Made by a program: the position numbers and the translations under genes
In this document: positions 44,061 to 56,394 of the stretch, in pieces
How the letters are laid out: every line of letters starts with the position of its first letter
Position numbering within the stretch: position 1 is the stretch's first letter
Source of the DNA: Chrysemys picta bellii
Taxonomy: Eukaryota; Chordata; Testudines; Emydidae
Assembly: GCF_011386835.1 (NCBI RefSeq)
Contig: NC_088794.1
Location: forward strand, 65,984,506 to 66,048,505
Direction: 5' to 3'
DNA length: 64,000 nt
Notes under the pieces: model-generated
Seen by the model: only the letters and a program-made list of their open reading frames with translations
Told to the model about the DNA's origin: nothing
Databases searched by the model: none

Positions 44061-47004
44061 AGGTTTCCATAAAGCTGACGTGAAATAAATATAACATTTA
44101 AGATAGATACCTTCTCCATCATGTTTTTAACCATCCCATAGAATTCTATAGTGGGGATATAATTCTCTATTATGTTTTATGGCAAGGGAAAATATACAAA
44201 AGTTGTTATTGTCTGTGTGACATGTTTTATAGGCTGTCTGGCAGTTACCTTCCTAAGTCCTTCCCCTTCCTGTTACCAAATCTCAACAAGCCCTGAAACA
44301 CGCTTACAATAAAAAGACAATGGGCCAAATTCTGTCCTCATTTTATATGGGTCCGATTTCTGCATCATCTATAGATTGTATATGAGAAGTAACTGCAGAC
44401 AAATGATTGGTTACTTTCCCTGTGTCAGCTGAAGCATTCAACTAATCCTCAGTTAGCAAAAGGTCTTCTTTTAAGAAAAAACATAGTTCTCCTTTGGCCC
44501 TCTTCTCCACTAGCTGGCTCTCAGCCCAATCTTAAGTTTTGTTTCATTTAATCCATTTTGAATAAAACCAACCTCTTGCTGTACTCCATCCAAGGTAAAC
44601 TGCTGCTCTTTTCAATGTGCGAATATCCTCACCAATCTGACTCCAGCGTACCATGGTGAATGTCAATGAGTTTGCTAGTGTGGAGGTTCTTGCTCGCTGG
44701 AGTTGAAATCTCTGCCGAACAGCTTGCTGCACTTCTTTTGTTAACTCCAGTCAAAGCATTTGATAAAGCTATTCTTCAGCTAGGGCTGCTGTGCATTGTA
44801 AAGCAACATTCACTCTATTGTCAATTCTCAGACAATGAAAGGAGATTTTCTGGTCTGTAACTTTTGGTTCATTTCTGAATCTTTGTAATTTAATTATCTC
44901 CGCCCACTGGCCCCTTTTTGATTATGGGTGGAGGGATAATGGTTCCCTCCCCCTGCAAATTTTCACCTTGTAACAGATGAAGTTTGTCAAGAACTACTAA
45001 TTGAAAATACCATATAATTGCAATGTGGTCATGTTATTGGCACTCTGAGAACCAGGTTTTTTACATTTCCAATCCAACAAATTTACATGAGCAGTCCCAT
45101 TGATTCCACTGACTGAAGTAGGACTACTCATGTCAGGAAAGTTTGTTTGTTTTTTAAGAAAAAAAATTTAATGCTTTAATTGCATCTTATGGAATGAACG
45201 GGTGCCGAAGAGAGGGATTCTCATCTCTTGAGATGAATGGTGCAGACTGGGACAGATTACTAAGCCTTTGCTGCTGTGGTTTGGCTGGAGACAGTCTTTA
45301 GCCAGAATGAGAGTGCTACAGCACATCACTTAACAATGGAAAGGACATACCTTTTTAGCTAAGAGGAAGAATAGAAATTTAGGGCTAGATCTGCAGTTGT
45401 GCCAGAGCCTGCTTGGTGTAACTAAGGAGAAGAAGTTGCAATGGTGGCTGTAGACTAACTTTGTGTTTCTCTGATCCTCAGGGTTGCTGAGGGATGGAGG
45501 AGGTCCCAGAGGAATTTACCGTAGTCATAGGTCTCCTCTAAACTTTAATGCACTCCAGGGATTGCCAGAGCACAGCATACTCCAGCCATGTCCCTCAATT
45601 ACCAGCATAATCCCTTGTGTCTGGGAATCCAGGGGAAGTGACTGTGCTAGCTGAAATTTTTTTCCACGTCGAGGAAATTCTCAATTGCCTCATATCCCCT
45701 TTGCTATAGGGATCCAAAAAAACCTAGCCCTTACATTTTTAAGTATTTTGCTGTCTTTCAAGGAGCCATCTATAATCTTCATACAAATTGTCCCAACATC
45801 AATCTGAAACACTATCTGTGCCTATGAATGCCTCTGCTGTTTTCTCAGGTTCCTAAGGAGGTTCCACTTGGAGACTGGACTTCATTAAGTTACTAAAGCA
45901 TTAGTAAATGTCTGTTGAGGATTACAGAACCACAAAGGTCAGCTAAAGATTGAAAATATACCAAAAGGACCTAGTCAGTTTTTTGTGTGTGAACCTGTTT
46001 CCAATAAAAAATGGCTTTTCAAGCAAATCAAAACAATTAGTGGAAAATGTTCACTTTATTTGAAACTTTCTAGTCTTCAGAAAAAAAATCAGAAATCCAA
46101 AACTGATCTTTTTCGAGTAAAATTTTTTCCAGTTTTTAGCAACAACAACAAAAACAAGGGGACTTGGTATTTTTTTAAACCAAAACCTGTTTTCAAAAAT
46201 CTGAAAAAAAGTTTAATAAAGATGTGGGGAAAAATTGGGAAATTTTGGAAAAAATTATTTTAAAACAATTCCCAGAAAGACAAATTTCTGACCATCTCTC
46301 GTCTCAAACTGTGAGATGTTCAGATAGGGTGCTTCTATACAAAGCATGCTTGGAACAATGCCAAATGACTGAGAAAGGGTCCCATAACTCAAAGATGTCT
46401 GAAGGGATTTTTCTTGAACTTTCATATCCACCCCTGGCTTAAAGTAAATATGGAAAGGTCCAGACAAAGGAGAATTTTTATAAAGTTTTCAGAAAGTGAA
46501 TACAGGGAGTTATAATGGAAGACTGACTTTAACCTTAAATATAGTACCTGCTATTGCAATATTTCAGTGCAGCAGTTTCAGGTTTCAAGTGGATGAAAAT
46601 TAAGTAGCTTTAAACTAAATTATAGTATATATTAAGGGCTGTGCTAAGGGATGCAGTGAATTAAGGGAATTTCTAGAAAATTGGCCATCATTTTAAAGTA
46701 AGCTGATATTGAAACACTTCAGTTTTTTTTAAACTGAATTTAAGGAACAACTTTTCTTTTATTCCCCTTCAAAGCAGAAAGGAGGACAACCTCCCCCTCC
46801 CTTCTTAAATCCATTTGCACTTTAAAAGCTGGGAAAAAAAGTTTTATATTCAAGGAAAAAATACTCGCATATCAGAGAAATATTAAGAAATGTTTTTAAG
46901 TGCCTTCTGAATGACTGCATTGGATCTGCTATTGGATGAAGGAAAATGGTTTATTTAAACCTTATTCAGGGGTGTACAGTACAGATGGGGAAATGTATAT
47001 GGCA
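44061..47004. other. Gene-poor intergenic sequence
   Basis: No gene is recognised. An A-rich low-complexity stretch at about 45980-46280 gives a spurious lysine-rich open frame. 'gggccaaattctgtcctcat' at 44323 is a short-repeat end. Confidence 0.55.
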
Positions 47005-47115
47005 TAAGGACCAGATTTTTAAAGGTATTTAAGCACCTAAAGATAGGCACCGTGAGAGATTTTCTAAAGCCTCTAGGAACCTATCTTCATCTTTAAGTGT
47101 GTTAATATTTTAAAA
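47005..47115. repeat. Palindromic short repeat (MITE-like)
   Basis: 'gatttttaaaggtatttaag', 'cacctaaagataggcacc', 'gagattttctaaagcctcta', then 'cctatcttcatctttaagtg' mirror one another. This is an old amniote short repeat with 'tttaaaggtattTaggcacctaa'-type ends. It is non-coding. Confidence 0.5.
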
Positions 47116-49068
47116 AGCTGGCCCTGAGTCTGCTTCTGAAATAAATGATGAGTGATAAGTTCTCAGTGGTGCCCAAGAGCAAAACCTTGATAAGCAGCTG
47201 CGTGCCTGGACTGGCAATGCATGCAGTCCTGAATGAAAGAGTGAAGAGTTGCCACGAAACTCAACTTTGGGGTGGAAAAAGAATCCTCAAAAAATAACTG
47301 AGAAGCAAAGGCATTAGAAGAAATTGTCATCATGAAAAGACATGTGACATCCTACTCTTTCTTCTTCTCGTTAGTTTTTTTTTTTTGTTCTCATTACTCC
47401 TTTGCTAGTCTTGCTGCTTAAAATCAGGTGACTCACCATCTCTTTTCCCACCTGTCACTTCCTGCAACCTGATTCAAGGGCTTAGATTTTACCCCCAAAT
47501 GTCTGTCACACTAGCATGATATTAAAAAAAAAAAAAACAATTACATGCTTAAAAGTATCTGGAAATTTGACTCAACAACATCCTGTCATCACTGCTTGGC
47601 AATAAGCTGTCAATTAGTTTCCTGTTCCAGGAGTGCATACATTTTAGCCATGAAAGGTATTTACCTCAGGCTATTGCCAGCTACTTTTCTTGATCTTGGT
47701 CTCTTTGCAGTGGGAGGTTTTTCCCCCAACACATCAGCCAATTTTGTAAAACCATATAATTTCACGAATATTTAGAAAATTATTTGAATGTTGACAATTT
47801 TTGTATTATTATTGATGGCGGTTGCTATAGCCACCGAATTTCATGTTCTGCTGCAATTTCTTTGCTTGGGTTTGTAAAATCCTTCAGGTATTGAAAGCAC
47901 AACCTGGCTAGATAAGCTTCATGGTATTTCCTTCGACTGCATGAATAATTTATGTGACCATGAAATCTGTTCTTTAGTAGTTTTGTACCCTGAGAAGAGC
48001 AATTGAAACCTACCAATGTTATACTGAATATTATCAAAGTTTCTTTTACTACAAGGCTGGTTTTTGGACCAAACCAAATGATGGAAAAGTCCCCAAATTA
48101 ACATATCAGAAATCTTACCCTACACCGAACTGTTTATGAAGGTTAGGGCAGAAGTAGCCACTTTACCTCATAACTTGGTGCAGTGGTGGGGTGAGGGGTA
48201 GGGACAGCCATGTTCCAATTAAGTGTTTAGCTGTCTAACGTGATCTATGGTTTTTCTAAGGTGTCTTACTATAGACTAGTCAGGGAGAAGAGGAACTTAG
48301 GGTTAGGCAGGGAAGGAGGGATTGGGTGGATGTGCGGTTTAGCCAAGAAAGAGGGGTTCCATGGAGATTTGGAGAGATTGGTCAGTCAGTGCAGAATCTG
48401 GGCCATATTACTAAGATCTGATCCAAAACCTGATAAAATCTATGAGTCTTTAAGGATAAAATTCTTTTTTCTGACACGCACTGTAGGTCACTTAGCTGTC
48501 CTGGGGATGACTAATTGATTGTTCTTCATGGTGCATATGTAATAGAGATCCCCAATATAGGCAGTAGAGGTGAATCTTACTATTAATTTCAAGGCTTATA
48601 CTTTTGTAGATATACTATTGCTGTAAGATATGAAAGATATCTTTTATCCACCCCTGCTGACTTCATCTACTACAGTTTTTATGTTTGGCTTGGAGAATGC
48701 CAGTTGAACTCTTGCCTGTGATAATGTGCAGAAAATGGACTGGGAAAGGCCATTTTCAATAAACGTTTTGTAGTGTGTGACCATCAGTTGGCAAATACAA
48801 AAAGACCTGACCCTACTATGATTGAAATCAATAGCAAAATTCCTCCTGAGCTCAGAGGGAGCAAGATCTGGGCCCAATCTGTATTTTCTCTCTGTGCAAT
48901 GAGAAACCAAAAAAGACTTCTATTGTAATAAATTGAGTAAACTGTTGTTTCATTTAAATTTTCAATTCAGCTACTTTGCTCAACAATGGAATTAATCACC
49001 TTTGTGGTAAAGTGACCCAAAACTTTTCACTGGTTAAAAAAAAAAGAGTCAAATTAGAAACAGTTTAG
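47116..49068. other. Gene-poor intergenic sequence
   Basis: No gene was found. An A13 run lies at 47524-47537. A short-repeat piece, 'cctgaccctactatgattga'..'agcaagatctgggccc', is at 48808-48876. Confidence 0.5.
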
Positions 49069-49072
49069 CCAA

Positions 49073-49720
49073 TGTGACAGACCCAGACCAGTGGGGTACA
49101 GGAGTCTGGTAGAGGGCAAATATACTGGTCACTGGATGAGTAGTTTTCTGTTCCTTGAGTGACCAGAGAAGGGGCTGCACTAGAGTAATCAGGAACCTGC
49201 TAGAACCAGTTATGGCAGGCAGGCTAATTAGGACACCTGGAGCCAATTAGGAAGAAGCTGCTAGAATCAATTAAGGCAGGCTAATCAGGGCACCTGGGTT
49301 TTAAAAGGAGCTGACTTCAGTTTGTGGTGCGAGTGTGAGGAGCTGGGAGCAAGAGGCACAAGGAGCTGAGAGGGTATGCTGCTGGAGGACTGAGGAGCAC
49401 AAGTGGGAAGAAGGTCCTGTGGTGAGAATAAGGAAGGTGTTTGGAGGAGGCCATGGGGAAGTAGCCCAGGGAGTTGTAGCTGTCATGCAGCTGTTACAGG
49501 AGGCACTATAGACAGCTGCAGTCCACAGGGCCCTGGGCTGGAACCCAGAGCAGAGGGCAGGCCTGGGTTCCCCCCAAACCTCCCAATTGACCTGGACTGT
49601 TGGTTCTTCCAGAGGGGAAGGTCTCTGGGCTGTTCCCCAACCCACATGGTGAATCTCTATGGCAAGAAAATCTGCCAATAAGCGCAGGACACACCAAGAT
49701 AGAGGAGGAACTTTGTCACA
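49073..49720 (+). mobile_element. Solo-LTR-like element (648 bp)
   Basis: It starts TGTGACAGACC and ends CTTTGTCACA, that is TG..CA with short inverted ends (TGTGACA/TGTCACA). A 4-bp duplication, ccaa, flanks it (49069-49072 and 49721-49724). A TATA-like 'gttttaaaaggagctgac' lies at 49298-49315. The interior block 'gccatggggaagtagcccag' (49450-49469) has a counterpart in 58233-58988 on the other strand. This fits a solo LTR of an endogenous retroelement. There is no poly(A) signal of standard form and no coding region. Open frames here are chance. Confidence 0.6.
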
Positions 49721-49724
49721 CCAA

Positions 49725-50619
49725 CATGTACACTATCACAGTTGTAAGACAGCCATGTGAAGTTGGGGCTAGCCATTTAGAAAAAGGGGAAAGATCTAAC
49801 TGTTTTGTATAAAACTTGACCCTCCTACCTCGTTTCCATGTGTGGGTTTATGAATCCTAGCAAAAGGATCAACTAATTCTGTATTGACTTACTCTCTGTA
49901 CAACCCAATTTTGTCAAATTTATCTATAACAGGCCAAAATCTGCACTGCTGTTCACTCTAGGTGCTGCGATGTTCTCTTTTCCCCCCAAGCTTTGGTCTG
50001 TCAAAATCATGGGCACCACTCCCTATGAAGTCAATGGGAGAGATGTCATTGAGGATCAGACCGCAGACTTGATTCTTATTAAGGGTGATGAGCAGTGCCA
50101 GATTAGGTGTTCTGTGGCAGTTGAAGGAGGAACATTTTTACCTAAAATTCATGCTTAGCTTTTGTTGTTACTTACTACAGGATGATCACAGTGCTGCTGC
50201 CACCCAGGTAGGTGAGCAGAGCCATTATCCAGAGAAGTACATATTGCCTATCAGTTTACACTGACACCTGAAAAAACAGTGTGTGTGCGACAAGGGATTG
50301 TAGTACTCCAAGGAAAATATTTGTATGGTCAACATCTGTTCATGTTCTGGTTTTGCTGTTTGATGTAGAATTCTGGCACTTTACAGACACTAATAAATTA
50401 AGCCTCACAACACACCTGTGAGATAGGTATAAGTGATGCCTTTTTACAGGTATGGAAATTAGCTGGGGAATAAATAGGGGATGTGCATAATGCAAGGAGA
50501 CTTGTAGAGCTGAGAATAGAATCCTGGTCTACTCTTTAGAGGTTTGTATTGACTAGCATTGAACGATGTATTTTTAGGAGATGTTAGCCAATGTATGTTA
50601 ACTAACATGATATAAAATT
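49725..50619. other. Intergenic sequence with a MIR-type fragment
   Basis: 'ggcaccactccctatgaagt'..'gaggatcagaccgc' at 50010-50068 is a short-repeat piece. 'actttacagacactaataaa'..'cacaacacacctgtgagata'..'tttttacaggtatggaaatt' at 50380-50460 is a MIR-type SINE fragment on the minus strand. No gene is seen. Confidence 0.5.
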
Positions 50620-50879
50620 CTAGTATAGACCACCAACAGAACACCATCTCCAGGAGAAACTAGGACACCAGGACCCATCACATGGACACTACCGACACCC
50701 TAACATCATCAACCTATCAAGGCTATCCCTAACTGGAACCGAAGTATGATTACTCTTGAAGGGACTGAACTTTACCCCACAACAAAACCTGATACCATAC
50801 TGAAATGTGGAGAACTAGAAGAATTCTTCCGCTGACTCTGCCTCAGAGTTTTTGCAACAAGGATGACACCATCTCATCT

Positions 50880-51720
50880 ACCCATCCCCACCAACAGTGG
50901 ACAGAACCACATATGTGATCATTACATCAATTGCTTCCTGAAAAAAAAAAAGACTCTGAAATCCCCAACAAACATTTATCCACACAGTGTCTACATCATT
51001 GAAAGGACAGCTATACGATCCCTGAAAGTGGATAGTGATCAAAACAGCGCCATCATATTCCTTAGTCATGGTTACTATGTTAATGAGGCAAACAGATAAC
51101 TCATCAACACTACTTACTAAAAAGAACTCAAAGATCACCTCACGCTGCAGTTCACCCAGGAATTTAAAGATATTATCAACTCCTTCCCCAAGACCTCTAC
51201 AACTTTCTGTCCCATGAATCCATCCCAAGCACTGTCTGCATGCTTCCCAAGATGCACAAACCAGGAAACCCAGGCATATCCATCATATCTGGTCACTGCA
51301 TTCTTACTGAAGGAGTATCAGGACTCCTAGAAATAGTCCTCAAACCACTCACCACAAAGGGACAGTTTCCTCCAAGAAACTACTGACTTCCTTCAGAAAC
51401 TATGCAACATCAACAACCTCCCTCAGAACACCATCCTTGCCACCATGGATGTCACCTCCACACCAGCATCCCTCACTGTGATGGAATTTCTGCCTGTCTC
51501 AAATGCCTACAGGATAATGAGCAACAATCAAATCTTCCCCAAACACATTGCCAAACTCATCCATTTCATCCTCACCCACAGCAACTTTACATTTAACAAT
51601 AAACAATTTGTCCAAGCTGTTAGAACGTCTGTGTCTCCTAGGCTGGACAATATGCCAACCTCTTCATGGGCCACCTTGAGGAAGAATTTCTGGAAAAATG
51701 CACCATGACACTAATGGTAT
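50880..51720 (+). pseudogene. Penelope reverse transcriptase remnant
   Basis: Recognisable pieces in changing frames include 'ERTAIRSLKVDSDQN' (51000-51045), a 'LPKMHKPGNPG' block (51243-51275) followed by 'GHCILTEGVSG' (51292-51325) and 'LEIVLKPLTTKG' (51327-51363), then 'ILATMDVTS' (51434-51460) and the 'IPHCDGISACL' block (51468-51500). These are the ordered blocks of Penelope RT palms. The catalytic YxDD cannot be found intact near 51720. Several stops and frameshifts make it a fossil. Confidence 0.8.
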
Positions 51721-52219
51721 TTCATCCTCTGAGCAGATGACCTAAACTCCCTCATAGATTTCCACCACCACAACTGCAACAACCATTTTAAACTCTCTCT
51801 AGAACACTCCCACACCAGTATCAACTCTCTGGACACCATGATCAGCTTCAATAACAGAACCCTTCAATTGACTATATACAAAAAACCAACAGATCATAAC
51901 ACTTACCTCCACAGATCCAGCAACCACCCAACACACAGCAGGAAATCTGTTATCTATAGCTAGGCACTCACATATGACAAAATTTGATTTGAAGAGTAAG
52001 TCCTGGATATACCTAAACACTCTTTAAAACTGCCTTCACTAAACAAGGACACTCCACCAGAGGAAGAGATTGCATCATGGAATGGGCCACCCAAATACCC
52101 ATAAGAAAACTCACTGATCACACACCCCTACTTGTCATCTATTGCCCCACACTAGAACCCTTATGAGATATCAAATAGTTACAAACCATATTTGATGGGG
52201 ACCACATCCTGAAAGAAAC

Positions 52220-52470
52220 TCCCTCTGGCCTTCAAACATGCCTGTAACAATGTGTTGTACCTCATCCAGTGCATCAAATGTCCCAATAACAACTATGAGG
52301 GTGAAACAGACAATCACTACACTCGTGAATGAACTCACGCAGAAAAATAATAAAAGACAAAAGCCTCCCGTCACCCATGGGCGAACACTTTTCACAAAGC
52401 TATCACTCCATAGCTGACATCTCAGTCCTCATCCTCAAAGGAAAGCTGCACAACACCATCAAAAGGTGAT
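52220..52470 (+). pseudogene. Penelope GIY-YIG endonuclease remnant
   Basis: The frame around 52244-52310 reads 'NNVLYLIQCIKCPNNNYEGE', a decayed form of the GIY-YIG opening. It is followed by stop codons and a block resembling the conserved 'H(G/S)I.D..V..L(K/E)' region near 52404-52445. It compares with the well-kept module at 21866-22850, from a different Penelope family. Confidence 0.65.
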
Positions 52471-52689
52471 CCGGGGAACTTAAATTCATAATTTTGCTGT
52501 ACACGAAAACCATGGACTTAAAAGAAACACTGGTTTTATGGCTCATTACAACATTTTTCAATACACCCTACTGCCTGCTCACCTTAATTGCCCACTTCAT
52601 TTTAAGTGGTCTCCGACATGTGTGAAATCCTTATGCTTAACAATCTGTCCCTTGTATTTAGCTCAGAGATTCCTATTACTTTCGCTAGA

Positions 52690-52726
52690 CCTGAAGAAAA
52701 GTTCTGTGAAGCTTGAAAGCTTGTCC
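52690..52726 (+). ncRNA. Hammerhead-like motif, second Penelope family
   Basis: CTGAAGA (52691-52697) is followed by a stem AAGTT/AGCTT closing a CTGTGA-type loop, then GAAA (about 52715-52718) and 'gcttgtcc'. The order matches the hammerhead core, with the same extra A after CTGAAGA as in the first family. Helix III is not convincingly formed in this copy and helix I is not visible, so it is called only as a structural remnant. Confidence 0.4.
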
Positions 52727-52793
52727 TTTCCACCAGCAGAAGCTGGTCCAATAAAAGACATGTCTTCACCTACCTTGTCTCTCTAGTGTAGAC

Positions 52794-52963
52794 AAGGCAG
52801 TTCAGAGGTGAGCTTAGACTTCCACTCAATCTGTTAAAGTCTCCACTATCTTGGGTACACTACAATAGCATGTTAGCTAATACCGTCTAACAATACACCT
52901 TTAAATCCTAGTCAAGACAAGCCCCTACCGCTTTGTCTTAACCATAAAACAGAGAATCTCTTT
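52794..52963. repeat. Unassigned repeat-like flank
   Basis: 'tagacaaggcagttcaga'..'gtacactacaatagcatgtt'..'agctaataccgtctaacaat'..'aagacaagcccctaccgc' resembles the body of a 'gtctacac'-ended DNA transposon. The Penelope element at 50631 appears to have inserted into its left part. Limits are not defined. Confidence 0.35.
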
Positions 52964-53256
52964 CTAAGGCCTTGGCTACACTTACCCGCTAGTTCGGCGG
53001 CTGGCAATCGAACTTCTGGGTTCGACTTATCGCGTCTAGTCTGGACGCGATAAGTCGAACCCGGAAGTGCTCGCCATCGACTGCGGTACTCCAGCTCGGC
53101 GAGAGGAGTACCGCGGAGTCGACGGGGGAGCCTGCCTGCCGAGTGTGGACCAAGGTAAGTTCGAACTAAGGTACTTCGACTTCAGCTACGTTATTCACGT
53201 AGCTGAAGTTGCGTACCTTAGTTCGAATTAGGGGGGTAGTGTAGACCAAGCCTTAG
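52964..53256. mobile_element. Palindrome-rich MITE (same family as 35766-36017)
   Basis: The ends are 'ctaaggccttggctacact' and '..agtgtagaccaagccttag', an inverted pair with two mismatches. Inside are a 19-bp perfect stem at 53018-53062 around 'gggttcgacttatcgcgtc', and a compound hairpin at 53160-53227 with outer stem 'ttcgaactaaggtac' and inner stem 'acttcagctacgt'. The two palindromes occur in reverse order at 35766-36017. There are no coding frames. Confidence 0.8.
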
Positions 53257-54747
53257 ACTCTAGAAATTATTAAATAAACCACGCTAACACCAAAATGCAG
53301 AAATACATACAGAAGCAGTTACTGCTATAAAATGCAGCTTTTCAAGCACTCCTACAACCGCCCAGCAATGACAATGAGATGATAATGTGTTATTATACTT
53401 TTACGGAACATGTGCAATCTCTTAGAAGAGATAATGACACACACTCCTACTGTTTCAAATTATGATGAGGAGCCAACCTGGAGAAAAACATCAAAGTAAA
53501 CTTTCTATTTGCTACACCTATAATGTGACTCTGCCACGGAATCATCTTGCCACAGTAAACCTTTTGAGAGAGTGATTTTCATGAGCAGCACATGCTACAG
53601 ATTTTTCTGTGAATAATAAAACACTGCACTGGCTTCTTACTCACTTTCAGGTGCAAATCGGGGTGACAATCTTCAAAACCTTGAATGATTTGAGCCATGA
53701 ATAGTCTTGTTTTCGTGAGATTTCCTCATACCTTATATCCCATTGTGCTAGCTGAGACCGACTGTGCCCATTCCTAGGGTGAAACACTGAGGTCTGAGCG
53801 GAAGAATTTGCTTTCATTGGAAATGTGCCAAAGCCCAAATCGGCAATCTTTATTGCCAGATTATCAGGTGATGTAAATCAGTGTCACTCAGGATATGGCT
53901 AATATATTTACTTAGCATTTAGATGTCTTTCATTTTGGTTTGTTTATTTAACGACTTGTTAATTTTGCCTAGTTCAGATTGACAGTGGTTTGTTAAAGCA
54001 TTAAGGGCCCAACCTGTAAGGTGCTAAGTACTTGAGGTCATTGGGAGTTGAGAATGCTCAGCAATTTGCAGGTGAGATCCTTCACAAACAAACAAACAAC
54101 ATTGTATACTGGGATTATCACTGATTTTTTTGACCTCAACAGAAAGGCATAATGGATCCCAGGGGCACTGCTACAGAGTTAGCGTCATTATCCATAGGCT
54201 TGGTTAGAAGGATTAGATTTTTATCAGTAAATGTTGATAAACTTCTATTTCACCTTACATGCACAAACCAATGAAAAAATATTTCCAGTGGTGATGATGA
54301 TCCAGATAGGCAAAGTAAGAAAAATGCTGCTTGAGAACTTCTTAGAATTTGGTCTAAAGATATTTACTTTGTATATTTTGACATGTGATGTTGACAATTT
54401 GTGTTTTAATGGTTATAAAGTTTAACTTTTTGAAATGTCTGTCATTAAATTACTGTCATATTCCCCTACCCCCAAAATGTACTGCAACTGTGAAAGATTA
54501 AATCAATAAAAATTGGAAAAATTGCTTAAAAATGCACATTGATATGTCAAAATTATAACAAAATAAAAATTGAATTCTACCAAGCCTAATTATACACTGT
54601 CCTTCCTCCCATGATTGATACATCATCAAATAAACTCTTTAAAGATACTGGTTTTCACAGTGTACATAACCTAAGTGAGCAAGAGGGAGAGATAAAAGTA
54701 TGTGCTGTTTGCATAGTTTTAAACCATGTTTATGTGTTACACTCTGT
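53257..54747. other. Gene-poor intergenic sequence
   Basis: No gene is seen. A short palindromic repeat, 'taaggtgctaagtacttgag'..'gaatgctcagcaatttgcag', is at 54018-54073, followed by a (CAAA)n run (54088-54103). 53630-53720 ('ggcttcttactcactttcag'..'ttgaatgatttgagcc') may be an old LINE fragment, but this is uncertain. Confidence 0.5.
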
Positions 54748-55605
54748 AACAGGGTAGCTGGCCGCTTAAACAAAACTGGGCCCAGCTCTTTTTTTCCAGT
54801 TCAGATGTGTGCTAGTTTGGTGTAATGAGGAGGGCAGAATTGCCCCTGAGTGTTATAGATGGGAGACAGTCCAAGGGCAAGAGAGCGGAACCCAGAATAC
54901 TGAGAGAGAGACAGCTTAGGAGAGTTCACAACCCAGAGAGAGAGAGATCAGAAGAGAAGATCTGGGCTGAGAAATTCAGAGAGAAGATGCCTCTGAAGGA
55001 GAGATGAGAATGCCTTAGTGAGCAATGGAGCCAGATCAGGATGGTGAAAGCAGAAGGCAGTCGTGGGGTCACCTTCAGACTTCCCAAGGCGAGAGAGCCA
55101 CAGTCAGGGAGGTCAAGAGGCTGTGAGCAGCTGAGGGAGATGCCTGTTGGCTCACTGAGCTGGAGAGGTGAAGCTGGAGGGCTAGAGAGGGCTGAAGATG
55201 GGGGCATGGTGGAGGGGTGAGCCTGCTGATGTCTCCAGGTGAGAGCTAGAGCCAGGTCTGGGAATGAAACAGGATGGAGAAACACCCCAACTAGAGGGGC
55301 TGAGGTGAGGTACAGTGAGAGATGCCGGAGCTATACTGGAGAGCTGGGGCATGGTAAGAGACACCAGAGCTGTATTTGGTGTTAGACTGTTGGAACTTGA
55401 AAGAGTGAATGTACTGTTTGGGCTCTGCTGGGGGGTTCTGGTTTGTGGTTGTGAAACTTTAACAATAAATTAACCCTGCAAATGGTGATTTATACTTGGA
55501 AAGCTTGCATGGAGTTACTCGGGACTCCAGAAAAAAACTGAAACTGAGGCAGACATAGTGGTCATGCCACAGCCTGCCACAGGAGGGTGCCCCCTTGTCA
55601 TACAC
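54748..55605 (+). repeat. LTR-like purine-rich repeat
   Basis: It starts 'tgtaacagggtagctggcc' and runs through a long G/A-rich body (54825-55430) to a poly(A)-signal region, 'aactttaacaataaattaac' (AATAAA about 55464). It ends near 'gcccccttgtcataca'. The layout is like an LTR, but the right limit and target duplication are not settled (cactc/caccc is possible). Short frames on both strands are purine-run artefacts. Confidence 0.4.
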
Positions 55606-56394
55606 CCTATCTGTGTCCGTCTACTTTACAGATCTCTGTGACTTCCATTTGTTTCCTTTAGCCGCCACAGTGAAATCAAGCAGAGCTCAAAACCAGATAA
55701 CAAGAAGTGTGCAAGAAATGTATTTGCTATATTGAGAGGTTGACTTTGGAGCAGGCCAGAAGTGAGGTGCTTATAGGTTTGAAAAGTTGGCATTCCTTTT
55801 AGATAATTGAGAGCTAATGATAGGCTTCAAACAAACAGACAACCATGCAACAGGTACTGCACAAGCAGCAGCAGAATAAGCTTCCTGCTCCACCAGTCAC
55901 CTTGATATTCGCTGTCTCTCTTTTACCTCTAGTTTAGAGCATCATCTCACCACACACGCATACAGATGCACATGTGCACTGCAACCAGCTACCTTGTACA
56001 AAGAATTCTTCCCCCATACAAATGTCCCATTCCCTCCAAACCCTTTAAGGACATTTTAAAAATATACAGAAATATTTGAAGTGGATTATTGATTGGAAAA
56101 AGAGATATGGCCAAATTGAGAGGGACTGTATATAACAATGCAAGTAACCTGTCAGTAAATCAGCTTCAGTCAGTATAAGCAAGTACGATTTATTTGCCAA
56201 AGAAATGGAAGGACAGTGTTGTAGAAGGAAATACAACCAATGGGAAGATGAAAGATAATCAGGACACCCTTACAGCTGTAAATATAAATCTATATAAATG
56301 CAGAGAGACCTAGAAAGACAGCTTATCAAAAATCATTGTCCCTATCAAGTCTCTATTAAAGTTGCTGTGACCCTTGGGAAATCTTTTGTATGAT
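55606..56394. other. Gene-poor intergenic sequence
   Basis: No gene, RNA gene or defined mobile element is recognised. Confidence 0.5.

Larger units (their letters stand above)
50631..52782 (+). mobile_element. Second Penelope-like element, highly decayed
   Basis: The plus strand carries a reverse transcriptase remnant (50880-51720), a GIY-YIG endonuclease remnant (about 52220-52470) and a 3' tail (52688-52782: 'gacctgaagaaaagttctgt', 'gaaagcttgtcctttccacc', 'gaagctggtccaataaaaga', 'accttgtctctctag'). The tail matches the solitary copy at 25334-25462. Possible target duplication: ctagtatagac (50620-50630) and ctagtgtagac (52783-52793), 10 of 11 identical. The frames are broken many times, so this insertion is much older than the element at 21608-22850. 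Confidence 0.8.

Noticed and set aside
45985..46263. Lysine/phenylalanine-rich 92-codon frame
   Set aside because: It is a low-complexity A/T-rich stretch with no recognisable domain.
54825..55364. Open frames in the purine-rich block
   Set aside because: They follow from the G/A-rich LTR-like repeat and have no family features on either strand.
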